A DNA stretch of 7,938 nucleotides from Actinobacteria bacterium UBA5975 (GTDB lineage Bacteria > Actinomycetota > Actinomycetes > Nanopelagicales > Nanopelagicaceae). The stretch is from assembly GCA_002430075.1 (NCBI GenBank), contig DJBN01000028.1, forward strand, positions 584 to 8,521, written 5' to 3'. Position numbers and translations under genes: made by a program. Every line of letters starts with the position of its first letter. Position 1 is the stretch's first letter. Below the pieces are notes generated by a model. The model was not told the origin of the DNA. It saw only the letters and a list, made by a program, of their open reading frames with translations, and made no database searches. Shown piece by piece: positions 1-7,938 of the stretch.

Positions 1-32
1 CCAACACGACTTCCGCGAATTGCACTTGCCAT
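1..32 (-). CDS. rbpA: Start of an RbpA-like RNA polymerase-binding protein (partial, cut by the left edge)
   Basis: An ATG at 32-30 opens a frame that reads MASAIRGSRVG before the window ends. This matches the start of actinobacterial RbpA as I remember it (MASG-x-AIRGSRVGAGPMGE in Streptomyces). RbpA binds RNA polymerase and the principal sigma factor and stabilises the open promoter complex; it is confined to Actinobacteria. The ATG lies in the same frame as secG, three bases after its stop. A GAAGGG stretch about 7 bases upstream, inside the last secG codons, could serve as the ribosome binding site. Placement of rbpA after secG also fits my recollection of gene order in several actinobacteria. 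Only eleven residues are visible, so the zinc-ribbon-like core and the sigma-interaction region cannot be checked. Another small protein with a similar start is possible. Confidence 0.68.
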   Translation of the reverse strand, partial: MASAIRGSRV

Positions 33-35
33 GGA

Positions 36-266
36 TTAACCCTTCAATACAAGAGAGAGGCCTACGACGCAGGCAAACCATAATCCACCGACCAGAATGG
101 TGATCCGATCAAGGTTACGTTCTACAACAGATGAACCGCCGTAGTTGGTTGAAATTCCGCCACCGAATAAATCTGAGAGGCCAGAACCTTTGCCCTTATG
201 AAGAAGGACCAGAAGAATCATCACGATACTTGTGATGATGAGAAAGATTGAAAGCGTTAAAGCCAC
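36..266 (-). CDS. secG: Protein translocase subunit SecG
   Basis: SecG is the small accessory subunit of the SecYEG channel in the cytoplasmic membrane, where it helps SecA-driven export of unfolded proteins. The 76-residue length is normal for the family. There are two hydrophobic segments, roughly residues 3-23 and 54-74. They are joined by a glycine-rich cytoplasmic loop with the diagnostic block HKGKGSGLSDLFGGG (residues 23-37), and GGSSVVERNLDRIT (about 43-56) leads into the second helix, as in other actinobacterial SecG. The start codon is GTG (266-264), supported by a strong AGAGGAG site seven bases upstream and by the family's usual N-terminus; no ATG fits better. It follows tpiA by 59 bp and precedes an RbpA-like start by 3 bp. 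Its position directly after tpiA is common in actinobacteria. Identification is secure. Confidence 0.96.
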   Translation of the reverse strand: MALTLSIFLIITSIVMILLVLLHKGKGSGLSDLFGGGISTNYGGSSVVERNLDRITILVGGLWFACVVGLSLVLKG

Positions 267-273
267 GGTGGAA

Positions 274-280
274 CTCCTCT
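274..280 (-). promoter_or_regulatory. Ribosome binding site deciding the GTG start of secG
   Basis: AGAGGAG lies seven bases before the GTG at 266-264 and fixes this non-ATG start. It sits inside a 10-bp palindrome (CCTCTAGAGG, 276-285), which could allow limited self-pairing. The ten bases CTAGAGGAGT at this site recur exactly before tpiA. Confidence 0.8.
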
Positions 281-288
281 AGAGGTAG

Positions 289-303
289 GGGTACAGGATA
301 CCC
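289..303 (-). other. Small hairpin in the tpiA-secG spacer
   Basis: GGGTA and TACCC form a perfect 5-bp inverted repeat around a 5-base loop, between the tpiA stop and the secG ribosome binding site. No T-run follows on the minus strand, so it is not a standard intrinsic terminator. It could be a weak mRNA-stability or processing structure, or chance. The repeat is seen directly; any role is inferred. Confidence 0.3.
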
Positions 304-325
304 GACGAGACAGAATATTTTTCGC

Positions 326-1099
326 CTAGTCCTGAGCGTGAAATTTTGTGATCTTTGCCAATTCTTCTGGGTCCAGGCTAGCTCCTCCGATGAGCGCGCC
401 ATCCACATCAGCCTGTTTCATAATCTCGGAGATATTGGCAGATTTCACAGAACCGCCATAGAGGATTCGCATATTTGCAGCAATCTCACTTGAGCCAATC
501 TGTTCAACTTCTTCTCGGATAGCAGCGCATACTTCCTGTGCGTCTTCTGGAGTCGCAGTCTTACCGGTTCCAATTGCCCAAACAGGTTCATATGCAATGA
601 CGATTTTTTTGAGATCTGGTTTGTGAAGACCTTCAAGTCCTGCGCGCACCTGGCGGATAACATGAGAAACATGAGTGCCAGATTCGCGGATTGCGAGCTC
701 TTCTCCAACGCAGAAGATTGGAATCAACTCGTTGGCCAGGGCTGCCTTGATTTTACGATTTACCAACGCATCATCTTCCTTATGGATTGCGCGTCTTTCA
801 GAGTGGCCAACGACAACGAAGGTGCAACCAAGCTTTGCCAACATTGAGCCCGAAATATCACCAGTAAATGCACCTGATGGCTCGGGAGAAAGGTCTTGTG
901 CTCCATATTGAATACGTAAGCGATCTCCATCAACCATTGTCTGGATTGAACGGATATCTGTAAATGGCGGAATGATTGCGACATCTACCGCGTCATAATC
1001 CTTATCGTCGAGTGAGTAGACAAGCTTTTGCGCAACTGCAATCGCCTCAAGGTGATTGAGGTTCATCTTCCAGTTTCCTGCCATCAGCGGCTTGCGCAT
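326..1099 (-). CDS. tpiA: Triosephosphate isomerase
   Basis: A cytosolic (beta/alpha)8-barrel enzyme that interconverts dihydroxyacetone phosphate and glyceraldehyde 3-phosphate in glycolysis and gluconeogenesis. At 257 residues it has normal family length. The catalytic set is complete: Asn9 and Lys11 in AGNWKMN, His99 in VVVGHSERR, and Glu171 in [11 protein letters not shown], followed by the flexible phosphate-gripping loop (about 172-182). The C-terminal phosphate-binding motifs ILYGGSVK (212-219) and GALIGGASL (234-242) are also present. The first ATG is chosen over the ATG at codon 6 because AGAGGAG lies six bases before it and the extra residues match the usual N-terminus. It sits 61 bp after pgk and 59 bp before secG, in the standard gap-pgk-tpiA order, and is probably cotranscribed. 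Nothing in it looks damaged or foreign. Confidence 0.98.
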   Translation of the reverse strand: MRKPLMAGNWKMNLNHLEAIAVAQKLVYSLDDKDYDAVDVAIIPPFTDIRSIQTMVDGDRLRIQYGAQDLSPEPSGAFTGDISGSMLAKLGCTFVVVGHSERRAIHKEDDALVNRKIKAALANELIPIFCVGEELAIRESGTHVSHVIRQVRAGLEGLHKPDLKKIVIAYEPVWAIGTGKTATPEDAQEVCAAIREEVEQIGSSEIAANMRILYGGSVKSANISEIMKQADVDGALIGGASLDPEELAKITKFHAQD

Positions 1100-1105
1100 C
1101 GTGTA

Positions 1106-1112
1106 CTCCTCT
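1106..1112 (-). promoter_or_regulatory. Ribosome binding site deciding the tpiA start
   Basis: AGAGGAG lies six bases before the ATG at 1099-1097, favouring it over the in-frame ATG at codon 6. It shares the ten bases CTAGAGGAGT with the secG site. Confidence 0.8.
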
Positions 1113-1156
1113 AGTCAGTAGATTTAGCGTTGGTGAGATATTTTCTCGTTGAGATT

Positions 1157-1168
1157 ATCTTTAAAGAT
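1157..1168. repeat. 12-bp perfect palindrome across the pgk stop codon
   Basis: ATCTTTAAAGAT is a perfect palindrome that contains the pgk TAA stop at 1163-1161. It is A/T-rich and lacks a loop or G/C stem, so it is not a terminator. It could bind a dimeric protein or be chance within A/T-rich spacer sequence. Confidence 0.35.
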
Positions 1169-2348
1169 CTAAAGCTGTGAGGCCCGGAAGTTCCTTACCC
1201 TCGAGAAATTCAAGGGAAGCTCCCCCACCGGTTGAAATATATCCAAATTGTGAATCTTTAAATCCAAGCGCGCGTACCGCAGCTGCTGAATCTCCGCCAC
1301 CTACCACCGAAATCCCATCGACTTCAGTCAGCGCCTGGGCCAGAATCTTTGTGCCAGAGGCAAATGCAGGAAATTCAAAGACGCCCATAGGCCCGTTCCA
1401 GAAAACAGTTTTGCATTTTTTGATAGCCGCGGCAAATGCCACAGCACTTTCGGGGCCGATATCTAAACCGATTTGATCGGCAGGAATCGCATCTGAACTG
1501 ACAAGGGTTGGAGTCGCATCAGCTGAGAAAGATGGAGCAACGACAATATCTGTTGGAATTAAGAGCTTCACGCCAGAATCTTCTGCCTGTTTAATCAGCG
1601 CGCGGACAGTGTCAATGAGATCGGGTTCAACGAGAGATTTACCGATCTCTCTTCCTTGAGCTGCAAGGAAGGTAAATAGCATTCCTCCGCCGATAGCCAT
1701 TACATCAACTTTGCCCAGTAGATTGGAGATAACTCCAATTTTATCTGAGACTTTAGAGCCTCCTAGTACAACTCCATAAGGTCGCACCGGATCAATTGTT
1801 AGCCTCTTAAGTACATCGACTTCAGCAGAAACCAAATGCCCTGCTGCATGTGGAAGTAGACGAGGAAGATCAAATACAGAGGCGTGTTTGCGGTGTACCG
1901 CGCCGAATCCATCACCAACATAGAAATCTGCAAGCAGCGACAGTTCCTTGGCAAGGGCTGCTCGCTCTGATTCATCTTTTGACGTTTCCGCTGCTGAGAA
2001 ACGAATATTTTCTAGAAGGAGAATCCCTCCAGCTACTAGCGCAGATGCCTTTGCTGTTACATCACTTCCTGTAATTGCTCCAGCAAATTGCACTGGCTTA
2101 CCTAATAGTTCAGCTAAACGCACGGCAATAGGTGCAAGTGAGAGCTCTGGTTTTGCTTCACCATTTGGACGGCCAAGATGGGCAGCAATAACGATGCTTG
2201 CGCCCTTTTCAAGGAGAGCGTTGATCGTCGGAAGGGATGCCCGAATACGGCCATCGTCGGTGATCTTTCCTTCTTTCAAAGGAACATTGAGATCGCAACG
2301 AAGAAATACTCGCTTTCCAGCCACATCAAGGTCTGCCAAAGATGACAT
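1161..2348 (-). CDS. pgk: Phosphoglycerate kinase
   Basis: Catalyses reversible phosphate transfer between 1,3-bisphosphoglycerate and ADP, giving 3-phosphoglycerate and ATP, in the cytosol. The 395 residues form the usual two-lobed monomer. The N-terminal, substrate-binding lobe shows RCDLNVP (17-23) with the conserved Arg/Asp/Asn, AHLGRPNG (56-63), and DGFGAVHRKHAS (146-157). Between the lobes and in the nucleotide lobe are LGGSKVSDK (195-203), NGPMGVFE (318-325), VGGGDSAAA (349-357) and STGGGASLEFLEG (372-384). The DGFG form of the histidine-arginine block, where many bacteria have DAFG, is typical of actinobacteria as I recall. The ATG start is 18 bp after the gap stop, with a purine-rich AGAGAGAAG run overlapping the end of gap as its ribosome binding site. 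A 61-bp spacer separates it from tpiA. Confidence 0.98.
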   Translation of the reverse strand: MSSLADLDVAGKRVFLRCDLNVPLKEGKITDDGRIRASLPTINALLEKGASIVIAAHLGRPNGEAKPELSLAPIAVRLAELLGKPVQFAGAITGSDVTAKASALVAGGILLLENIRFSAAETSKDESERAALAKELSLLADFYVGDGFGAVHRKHASVFDLPRLLPHAAGHLVSAEVDVLKRLTIDPVRPYGVVLGGSKVSDKIGVISNLLGKVDVMAIGGGMLFTFLAAQGREIGKSLVEPDLIDTVRALIKQAEDSGVKLLIPTDIVVAPSFSADATPTLVSSDAIPADQIGLDIGPESAVAFAAAIKKCKTVFWNGPMGVFEFPAFASGTKILAQALTEVDGISVVGGGDSAAAVRALGFKDSQFGYISTGGGASLEFLEGKELPGLTALDL

Positions 2349-2366
2349 TAAATAGCGCTTCTCTCT

Positions 2367-3422
<1,056 letters not shown>

Positions 3423-3510
3423 CACAACATTGGGGGCTCGTGAGGCGAAGTCTACCAGCAGGCAGATGGCTACTGAACAGTTCGGCAAGCGTGCAGATAA
3501 AGATTAAGTG

Positions 3511-4491
3511 TCATTCGCCGAGCAGATCAGGTGAGAGACCAGCTTCAGTATCTGGAATTCCTAATTCGATGGCACGCTTATCGGCCATTGCAAGTAGACG
3601 TCTAATACGTCCTGCAATCGCATCCTTTGTCATGGGAGGCGTTGCAAGGGATCCGAGCTCTTCCAGACTTGCCTGTCCGTGAGAAATACGAAGTTCGCCT
3701 GCCTCTTTGAGGTGATCAGGAATTTCGGCTCCAAGAATTTCCATGGCGCGTTGCACGCGAGCCGCCGCCGCTACTGCGGCGCGAGCAGAGCGACGTAAAT
3801 TAGCATCATCAAAATTGGCCAATCGATTAGCAGTTGCTCGGACTTCACGGCGCATGCGACGTTCTTCCCAAGCCAAGACAGATTCGTGTGCGCCAAGACG
3901 TGTCAGAAGAACTCCAATTGCATCTCCATCGCGAATAACAACACGATCTACTCCGCGTACCTCACGAGCTTTGGCAACAATTCCTAAACGGCGCGCTGCG
4001 CCAACAAGAGCAAGAGCTGCTTCAGGCCCGGGGCAGGTGATTTCAAGAGATGAGGAACGCCCTGGCTCAGTCAGCGAACCATGCGCAATAAATGCGCCAC
4101 GCCATGCGGCTTCTGCATCACAGACATTGGCAGCAACGACTTGTGGAGGAAGACCGCGAACTGGACGACCATTGGCATCAATTAAGCCTGTTTGACGAGC
4201 TAGCGCATCGCCGGCTTCGACGACTCGCACTACATAGCGAGAGCCTTTACGTAAACCACTTGATGAGAGAACAGCGAGATCGCTATCGTGGCCATAGATA
4301 TCTGCAATATCCTTTTTAAGACGACGTGCGCTCTGAGATGTATCGAGCTCTACCTCGATTAAGACTTTGCCCGCGGCAATATGGAGACCACCTGCAAAGC
4401 GTAGGAGTGAAGAAACTTCTGCCTTGCGGCAACACGGTTTGGTAACAGAGAGACGACTGAGTTCATCTTTTACCGCTGCTGTCATCGCCAT
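3511..4491 (-). CDS. whiA: Sporulation/cell-division transcription regulator WhiA
   Basis: WhiA is a DNA-binding regulator. In Streptomyces it acts with WhiB at promoters of division genes such as ftsZ, and WhiA is also conserved in non-sporulating Gram-positives. The 326-residue protein begins [14 protein letters not shown] and has a LAGLIDADG-homing-endonuclease-like core (about residues 15-215; RFAGGLH 31-37, [13 protein letters not shown] 128-140, [15 protein letters not shown] 196-210). An arginine-rich linker ([19 protein letters not shown], 211-229) leads to a C-terminal helix-turn-helix (about 275-305; [20 protein letters not shown]). No nuclease activity is known for the family. The start is the first of two closely spaced ATGs (codons 1 and 3); the first matches the family N-terminus. 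It begins 5 bp after yvcK ends, with no good ribosome binding site, so it probably depends on coupled translation. It may control division or be housekeeping here; its targets cannot be read from this window. Confidence 0.97.
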   Translation of the reverse strand: MAMTAAVKDELSRLSVTKPCCRKAEVSSLLRFAGGLHIAAGKVLIEVELDTSQSARRLKKDIADIYGHDSDLAVLSSSGLRKGSRYVVRVVEAGDALARQTGLIDANGRPVRGLPPQVVAANVCDAEAAWRGAFIAHGSLTEPGRSSSLEITCPGPEAALALVGAARRLGIVAKAREVRGVDRVVIRDGDAIGVLLTRLGAHESVLAWEERRMRREVRATANRLANFDDANLRRSARAAVAAAARVQRAMEILGAEIPDHLKEAGELRISHGQASLEELGSLATPPMTKDAIAGRIRRLLAMADKRAIELGIPDTEAGLSPDLLGE

Positions 4492-4496
4492 GGGGG

Positions 4497-5438
4497 TTAT
4501 CCAACCAGTATTTCTCTCCCAATGTGTGCGAAAAGCAGACCCAATTTCTTTACATCATGGTGCAGAAGCTCGTGATCATCACGTAGATCAGCGACCAATA
4601 ACTCTGAACCTTGGGTTGAAAGATGGCTACGTAACTCTTCTTGGCCACCTGTGGATTGGTCTGCAATAACCAGATCAAAGTGGAGATCCGGCGAATATTG
4701 ATGAAGAATTTCTAGATGCTCAATTGGTGAGTATCCCGCGTACTCCCCTGCCGATTTATCGGCGATATCAAGATTTAGCAGAAGTATCTTCTTCGCTCGC
4801 GATGCTTCAAGTGTGCGCCGCTGATCTGGAACAAGCAGATGTGGAATAACGCTCGAGAACCAGGAACCTGGTCCCATTGTTATCCATTCCGCTTCTTCTA
4901 TCGCCTGTATCGCTTGCAGATGTGCTGGCGGATTTTCAGGAAGAATCCGAAGAGATTTCAACCGGCCCTTCGTTGTAGCAACTTGAGCCTGCCCACGCAC
5001 TATTTGTGTGCCTATTGAATTTTCAAATGTGGCTTCAATATCTAGCGCATGAGATGCCATCGGTAGTACTCGACCTACAACTTTGAGCAGTGCGCCCACG
5101 CGATCCAAACCTGCGACAGTATCTTCATCGCGATCCCAGAGCGCTGCAAGAAGCAAATTCCCAACTGCATGACCATTGAGTGCGCCTTCGCTTGTAAAGC
5201 GATATTGTATTATTTCAGCCCAGCTACGCCCCCATTCGTCATCACCGCAGAGCGCAGCTAACGCCATTCGCAAGTCGCCTGGTGGCATGATGGGAAATTC
5301 TTCACGTAGACGACCACTTGAACCGCCATTATCTGCAACGGTCACTATCGCTGTAATTTGATTTGTCATGCTGCGCAGAGCGGTCAACGTCGCCGCGAGT
5401 CCGTGCCCACCACCTAGGGCCACAACTTTCTTACTCAT
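4497..5438 (-). CDS. yvcK: Gluconeogenesis factor YvcK (CofD-like family; CuvA in mycobacteria)
   Basis: A cytosolic protein of the CofD-like Rossmann fold. In Bacillus subtilis it is needed for growth on gluconeogenic carbon sources and for normal cell shape, and it binds UDP-sugars; the mycobacterial homologue CuvA is tied to cell-wall synthesis. The 313-residue sequence shows the ordered family motifs: [13 protein letters not shown] (6-18), [16 protein letters not shown] (32-47), [12 protein letters not shown] (52-63), [13 protein letters not shown] (88-100) and [19 protein letters not shown] (186-204). A later segment, about 222-240, reads [21 protein letters not shown] split around IADKS, where many homologues have a shorter PGET-type loop before the GYS motif. 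The ATG overlaps the rapZ stop as ATGA, so translation of the two is probably coupled, and whiA follows after 5 bp. The exact biochemical activity of the family is unsettled; it may be a scaffold or sensor instead of an enzyme. Confidence 0.96.
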   Translation of the reverse strand: MSKKVVALGGGHGLAATLTALRSMTNQITAIVTVADNGGSSGRLREEFPIMPPGDLRMALAALCGDDEWGRSWAEIIQYRFTSEGALNGHAVGNLLLAALWDRDEDTVAGLDRVGALLKVVGRVLPMASHALDIEATFENSIGTQIVRGQAQVATTKGRLKSLRILPENPPAHLQAIQAIEEAEWITMGPGSWFSSVIPHLLVPDQRRTLEASRAKKILLLNLDIADKSAGEYAGYSPIEHLEILHQYSPDLHFDLVIADQSTGGQEELRSHLSTQGSELLVADLRDDHELLHHDVKKLGLLFAHIGREILVG

Positions 5439-6301
5439 TCACGTCCGACATCGCGATGTGTTGCATGAGCAGAGATTTCCAGATCGTTAGAGGATAGAGA
5501 GAGCTGACGTGCAATTTCTTGAGCAACTGCTACAGATCGATGTTTTCCACCCGTACATCCAACTGCAATCGTGACATATTTCTTTCCTTCGTGGAAATAG
5601 CCAGGCAGCATCTGAGTAACAACTGACAGATAGCTCCTTACAAATTCGGCTACCCCCTCGCTAGATAAAACTTTCTGAGACACAAGTGCGTCTAAGCCAT
5701 TGAGCGGTCTTAACTCGGGAATCCAATGAGGATTGGGTATAAAGCGGCAATCAAGAACGAGATCTGCATCCACTGGAATCCCATACTTATATCCGAAAGA
5801 AAGGAGATTGATTCGAATCGTAGGCGCTAAGCCAGCTGCAAATATCTCAGAGGTGCGTTTTTCTAGCTGATGGACATTCAGATTCGATGTATCAATGACA
5901 ACATCTGCCTGAGCACGAATCTCTTCAAGTTTTGCACGTTCTCGTGCAATACCGTCAACAATTCGGTCACTTGCCTGTAGTGGGTGAGGGCGCCGCGTTG
6001 ACTCAAATCTCTGAACCAGTGATTGATCGCTAGCATCGAGAAAGAGCGCTGTAAAATCAATCTTCAAATCCTTCAACTTCTGCAGAGCATTATTGAGATC
6101 GTCAAAGAATTTTCCACCTCGTACATCGACGACAACTGCCAGTTTCGAATGAGTATCAAGGCTCTGCTCAGCAAGCTGTGGCAGTAGCACTGGCGGCAAA
6201 TTATCGACTACATACCAACCTAGATCTTCAAGTGCATGTGCCACAGTTGAACGACCGGCACCCGACATTCCAGTCAGAATGAGTAACTCTTGAGTGGTCA
6301 T
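5435..6301 (-). CDS. rapZ: RNase adapter/nucleotide-binding protein RapZ (YvcJ family)
   Basis: The family has an N-terminal P-loop kinase-like domain and a C-terminal domain. In E. coli RapZ senses glucosamine 6-phosphate and guides RNase E to the small RNA GlmZ, thereby controlling GlmS; in B. subtilis YvcJ hydrolyses GTP and ATP. No GlmZ system is known in actinobacteria, so its role here is probably cell-envelope precursor control by another route (inference). The 288 residues show the Walker A motif GMSGAGRS (11-18), Walker B-like VVVDVRG (56-62), SFGYKYGIPVDADLVLD (168-184), RFIPNPHW (186-193), VGCTGGKHRSV (247-257) and a C-terminal HRDVGRE. Arg17 replaces the usual Walker lysine; this is also the form I recall from Streptomyces, so it is not a defect. 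The start lies 15 bp after uvrC, with only a weak AAAGA before it. It overlaps yvcK by 4 bp. Confidence 0.96.
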   Translation of the reverse strand: MTTQELLILTGMSGAGRSTVAHALEDLGWYVVDNLPPVLLPQLAEQSLDTHSKLAVVVDVRGGKFFDDLNNALQKLKDLKIDFTALFLDASDQSLVQRFESTRRPHPLQASDRIVDGIARERAKLEEIRAQADVVIDTSNLNVHQLEKRTSEIFAAGLAPTIRINLLSFGYKYGIPVDADLVLDCRFIPNPHWIPELRPLNGLDALVSQKVLSSEGVAEFVRSYLSVVTQMLPGYFHEGKKYVTIAVGCTGGKHRSVAVAQEIARQLSLSSNDLEISAHATHRDVGRE

Positions 6302-6316
6302 GGTCTTTATTCTGCC

Positions 6317-7938
6317 TTAGCTGTCAAGTATCTCACCTGTTGCCATATCAACTCCAGGGGTAGCTAGATTTTCAAGGTGCGCATAGATGATTCCAGCGAT
6401 AGTCGCTCCAATTCCAGGGGTCGCAGCGAGTTCCTCAGCACTTACCTTTCTCATCGCTGTCACGGAACCAAATCGATCCAAGAGCGCTGCTCTGCGACTT
6501 TCTCCTAACTGCGGAATCTCATCGAGAAGGGATTCGAGCATTACCTTTGAACGCCTGGATCTATGGAATGTAATTGCAAATCGATGTGCCTCATCTCGAA
6601 TTCGTTGCAGTAGATACATGCCTTCACTTGTCCGGGGCAAGATCAAGGGATCTTTATCCCCTGGCATCCATACCTCCTCTAACCTCTTCGCCAATCCGCA
6701 TAGTGCCACATCTGTAATACCTAGTTCATCCAGAGCTCTCTGCGCAGCAGCAACTTGAGGAGCTCCTCCGTCGACCACAATGAGTTGAGGTGGATACGCG
6801 AATTTGCTTAACCGTCCACCGGTTTGCGCAATCTCGCTTTGGTTTACTGATCGATCAGCAAGTAAGCGTTTCATTCGACGAGTAATTACTTGATGCATCG
6901 CACGGGTGTCATCTTGGGCAGTATCTGTATCAATGATGAAACGGCGATATTCACTCTTCTTGGCCAGTCCATCTTCAAAGACAACCATCGATGCAACAAC
7001 GGATGTCCCCGAAATATTTGAGATGTCATAACATTCAATGCGTAGCGGGGTGCGGGATAACTGAAGTTCCTCTTCAAGTTCCAAGAGCGCTTTGCCAGAA
7101 ACAGCAGCATCCGTTGCTCTTTTGCTCAGATACTGAACCAGGGCATAATGCGCATTTCTTTCCACGGTCTGTAGGAGCTCAACCTTCTCGCCGCGTTGAG
7201 GAACTTTGATGGATACTCGGGAGCCTCTTAAGGATGTAAGCCATTCTTCGAGCGCACTTCGATCTGTTGGCTCGTGGTTAAGGAAAATTTCTGAAGGTAT
7301 ATCACCAGGAGCGCTCTGGCTATAGATTGAGAAGAAGAGCGAACCAATCTGATCATCTCCTTCAAGAGCTCGCTCTTGATCGACTATCCACGAACGAGAC
7401 CCCTTGATAGAGCCTCGCCGTACAATGAATATAGAACCCGCAGCGTGCAAGCCTTCTTCGTGGATTGAGATGAAATCGCCATCGAGTTCATCCGAGAGAT
7501 TTCCTTGAGTAGATTTCTGAGCCTTTTCAAATGACTCAATTTGATCTCGTAAGCGTGCGGCGCGTTCAAACTCTTCGTGATCAGAGGCAGTAGCCATCTC
7601 TTCTCGTAAAGTCGGAAGTAGATTCTCCATCCCCGTCTCCATAAAGGCATCAAGTTTGACGGCAATCTCTTTATGTTCCTCGGGAGTTACCCATCCCACG
7701 CACGGAGCTGCGCACTTTCCAATATCGCCCAGTAGGCATTGACGTTTACTCCGCTGGGCTCGTTGAAAGTTTCCAGCACTACATGATCGCACGGGAAATA
7801 CTTTAAGCAGAACTTCATAGGTATTACGAAGCGCCCATGCATTTGTATAGGGTCCAAAATATTTAAGACCTGGACGTTTCTCTTTGCGCGTAATAAATAT
7901 GCGTGGGAATTCATCTGCCATGGAGATAGCTAGATAGG
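6317..7938 (-). CDS. uvrC: Excinuclease ABC subunit C, UvrC (5' end beyond the right edge)
   Basis: UvrC makes both incisions flanking a DNA lesion after UvrA and UvrB have located it. About 539 codons are visible. The frame stays open to the right edge: before the ATG at 7921 it reads YLAIS, matching the conserved YPYLAI strand of UvrC, so that ATG is internal. The missing part is the GIY-YIG nuclease domain that makes the 3' cut. Counting from the internal ATG, the visible part has EFPRIFITR-RPGLKYFGPYTN (4-27), a four-cysteine Fe-S-type motif (Cys47, 62, 70, 74), the UVR UvrB-binding segment (about 105-137), the RNase H-like nuclease for the 5' cut (CYDISNISG 297-305 with Asp299, VVDGGAPQV 382-390 with Asp384, DEAHRFA 443-449), and tandem helix-hairpin-helix motifs (about 464-516). 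rapZ follows after 15 bp. Only the left end is complete. Confidence 0.96.
   Translation of the reverse strand, partial: YLAISMADEFPRIFITRKEKRPGLKYFGPYTNAWALRNTYEVLLKVFPVRSCSAGNFQRAQRSKRQCLLGDIGKCAAPCVGWVTPEEHKEIAVKLDAFMETGMENLLPTLREEMATASDHEEFERAARLRDQIESFEKAQKSTQGNLSDELDGDFISIHEEGLHAAGSIFIVRRGSIKGSRSWIVDQERALEGDDQIGSLFFSIYSQSAPGDIPSEIFLNHEPTDRSALEEWLTSLRGSRVSIKVPQRGEKVELLQTVERNAHYALVQYLSKRATDAAVSGKALLELEEELQLSRTPLRIECYDISNISGTSVVASMVVFEDGLAKKSEYRRFIIDTDTAQDDTRAMHQVITRRMKRLLADRSVNQSEIAQTGGRLSKFAYPPQLIVVDGGAPQVAAAQRALDELGITDVALCGLAKRLEEVWMPGDKDPLILPRTSEGMYLLQRIRDEAHRFAITFHRSRRSKVMLESLLDEIPQLGESRRAALLDRFGSVTAMRKVSAEELAATPGIGATIAGIIYAHLENLATPGVDMATGEILDS

Noticed and set aside
1154..1159. GATAAT as a tpiA promoter -10
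   Set aside because: A five-of-six match to TATAAT, but there is no -35 at a workable distance and no TG extension. It probably reflects A/T-rich spacer sequence.
1948..2355. 135-codon plus-strand open frame opposite pgk
   Set aside because: It lies entirely antisense to a well-conserved gene, its Arg/Ser/Pro-rich composition is that of a complementary-strand shadow, and it resembles no family I recognise.
3456..3475. Stem-loop downstream of whiA as a terminator
   Set aside because: The 6-bp stem includes a G-U pair, has an 8-base loop, and is not followed by a T-run on the minus strand.
3743..4195. 150-codon plus-strand open frame opposite whiA
   Set aside because: Very Arg/Ala/Thr-rich, mirroring the G/C-rich codons of WhiA on the other strand; no ribosome site or recognisable domain.

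Overview
The window reads as an ordinary, tightly packed stretch of an actinobacterial chromosome. All supported genes lie on the minus strand. In transcription order (right to left in these coordinates) they are uvrC (5' end cut off by the right edge), rapZ, yvcK, whiA, gap, pgk, tpiA, secG and the first codons of a gene that looks like rbpA (cut off by the left edge). The proteins are unmistakably actinobacterial: WhiA carries the long family blocks known from Streptomyces, RapZ has the GMSGAGRS P-loop and HRDVGRE tail, and SecG has the HKGKGSGLSDLFGGG block. By eye the base composition is moderate, not high-GC, and spacers are minimal. That suggests a small streamlined actinobacterium such as the freshwater Nanopelagicales (acI) group; this lineage call is an inference.

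Layout: positions 3511-7938 hold the uvrC-rapZ-yvcK-whiA block. Spacers there are 15 bp, a 4-bp ATGA overlap, and 5 bp, so translational coupling is likely. Positions 3366-3510 form the largest gap (145 bp) and hold the best candidate promoter, just upstream of gap. Positions 36-3365 hold gap-pgk-tpiA (three consecutive triose steps of glycolysis/gluconeogenesis) and then secG, with spacers of 18, 61 and 59 bp. A RbpA-like start begins 3 bp after the secG stop at the left edge. No convincing intrinsic terminator was seen, so the window could be one long read-through unit with an internal promoter before gap.

How the genes fit together: YvcK and RapZ are linked in other bacteria to balancing carbon flow and cell-wall precursor supply. 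WhiA is an actinobacterial regulator of division genes. GapA, Pgk and TpiA run the triose part of central carbon metabolism. SecG belongs to the protein export channel, RbpA would act on RNA polymerase, and UvrC makes the incisions of nucleotide excision repair. The order is a known actinobacterial neighbourhood.

I found no mobile element, CRISPR array, tRNA, rRNA, toxin-antitoxin or defence gene, and nothing that supports a previously undescribed system. The findings are modest: edge corrections, small non-coding structures, and features of individual proteins.
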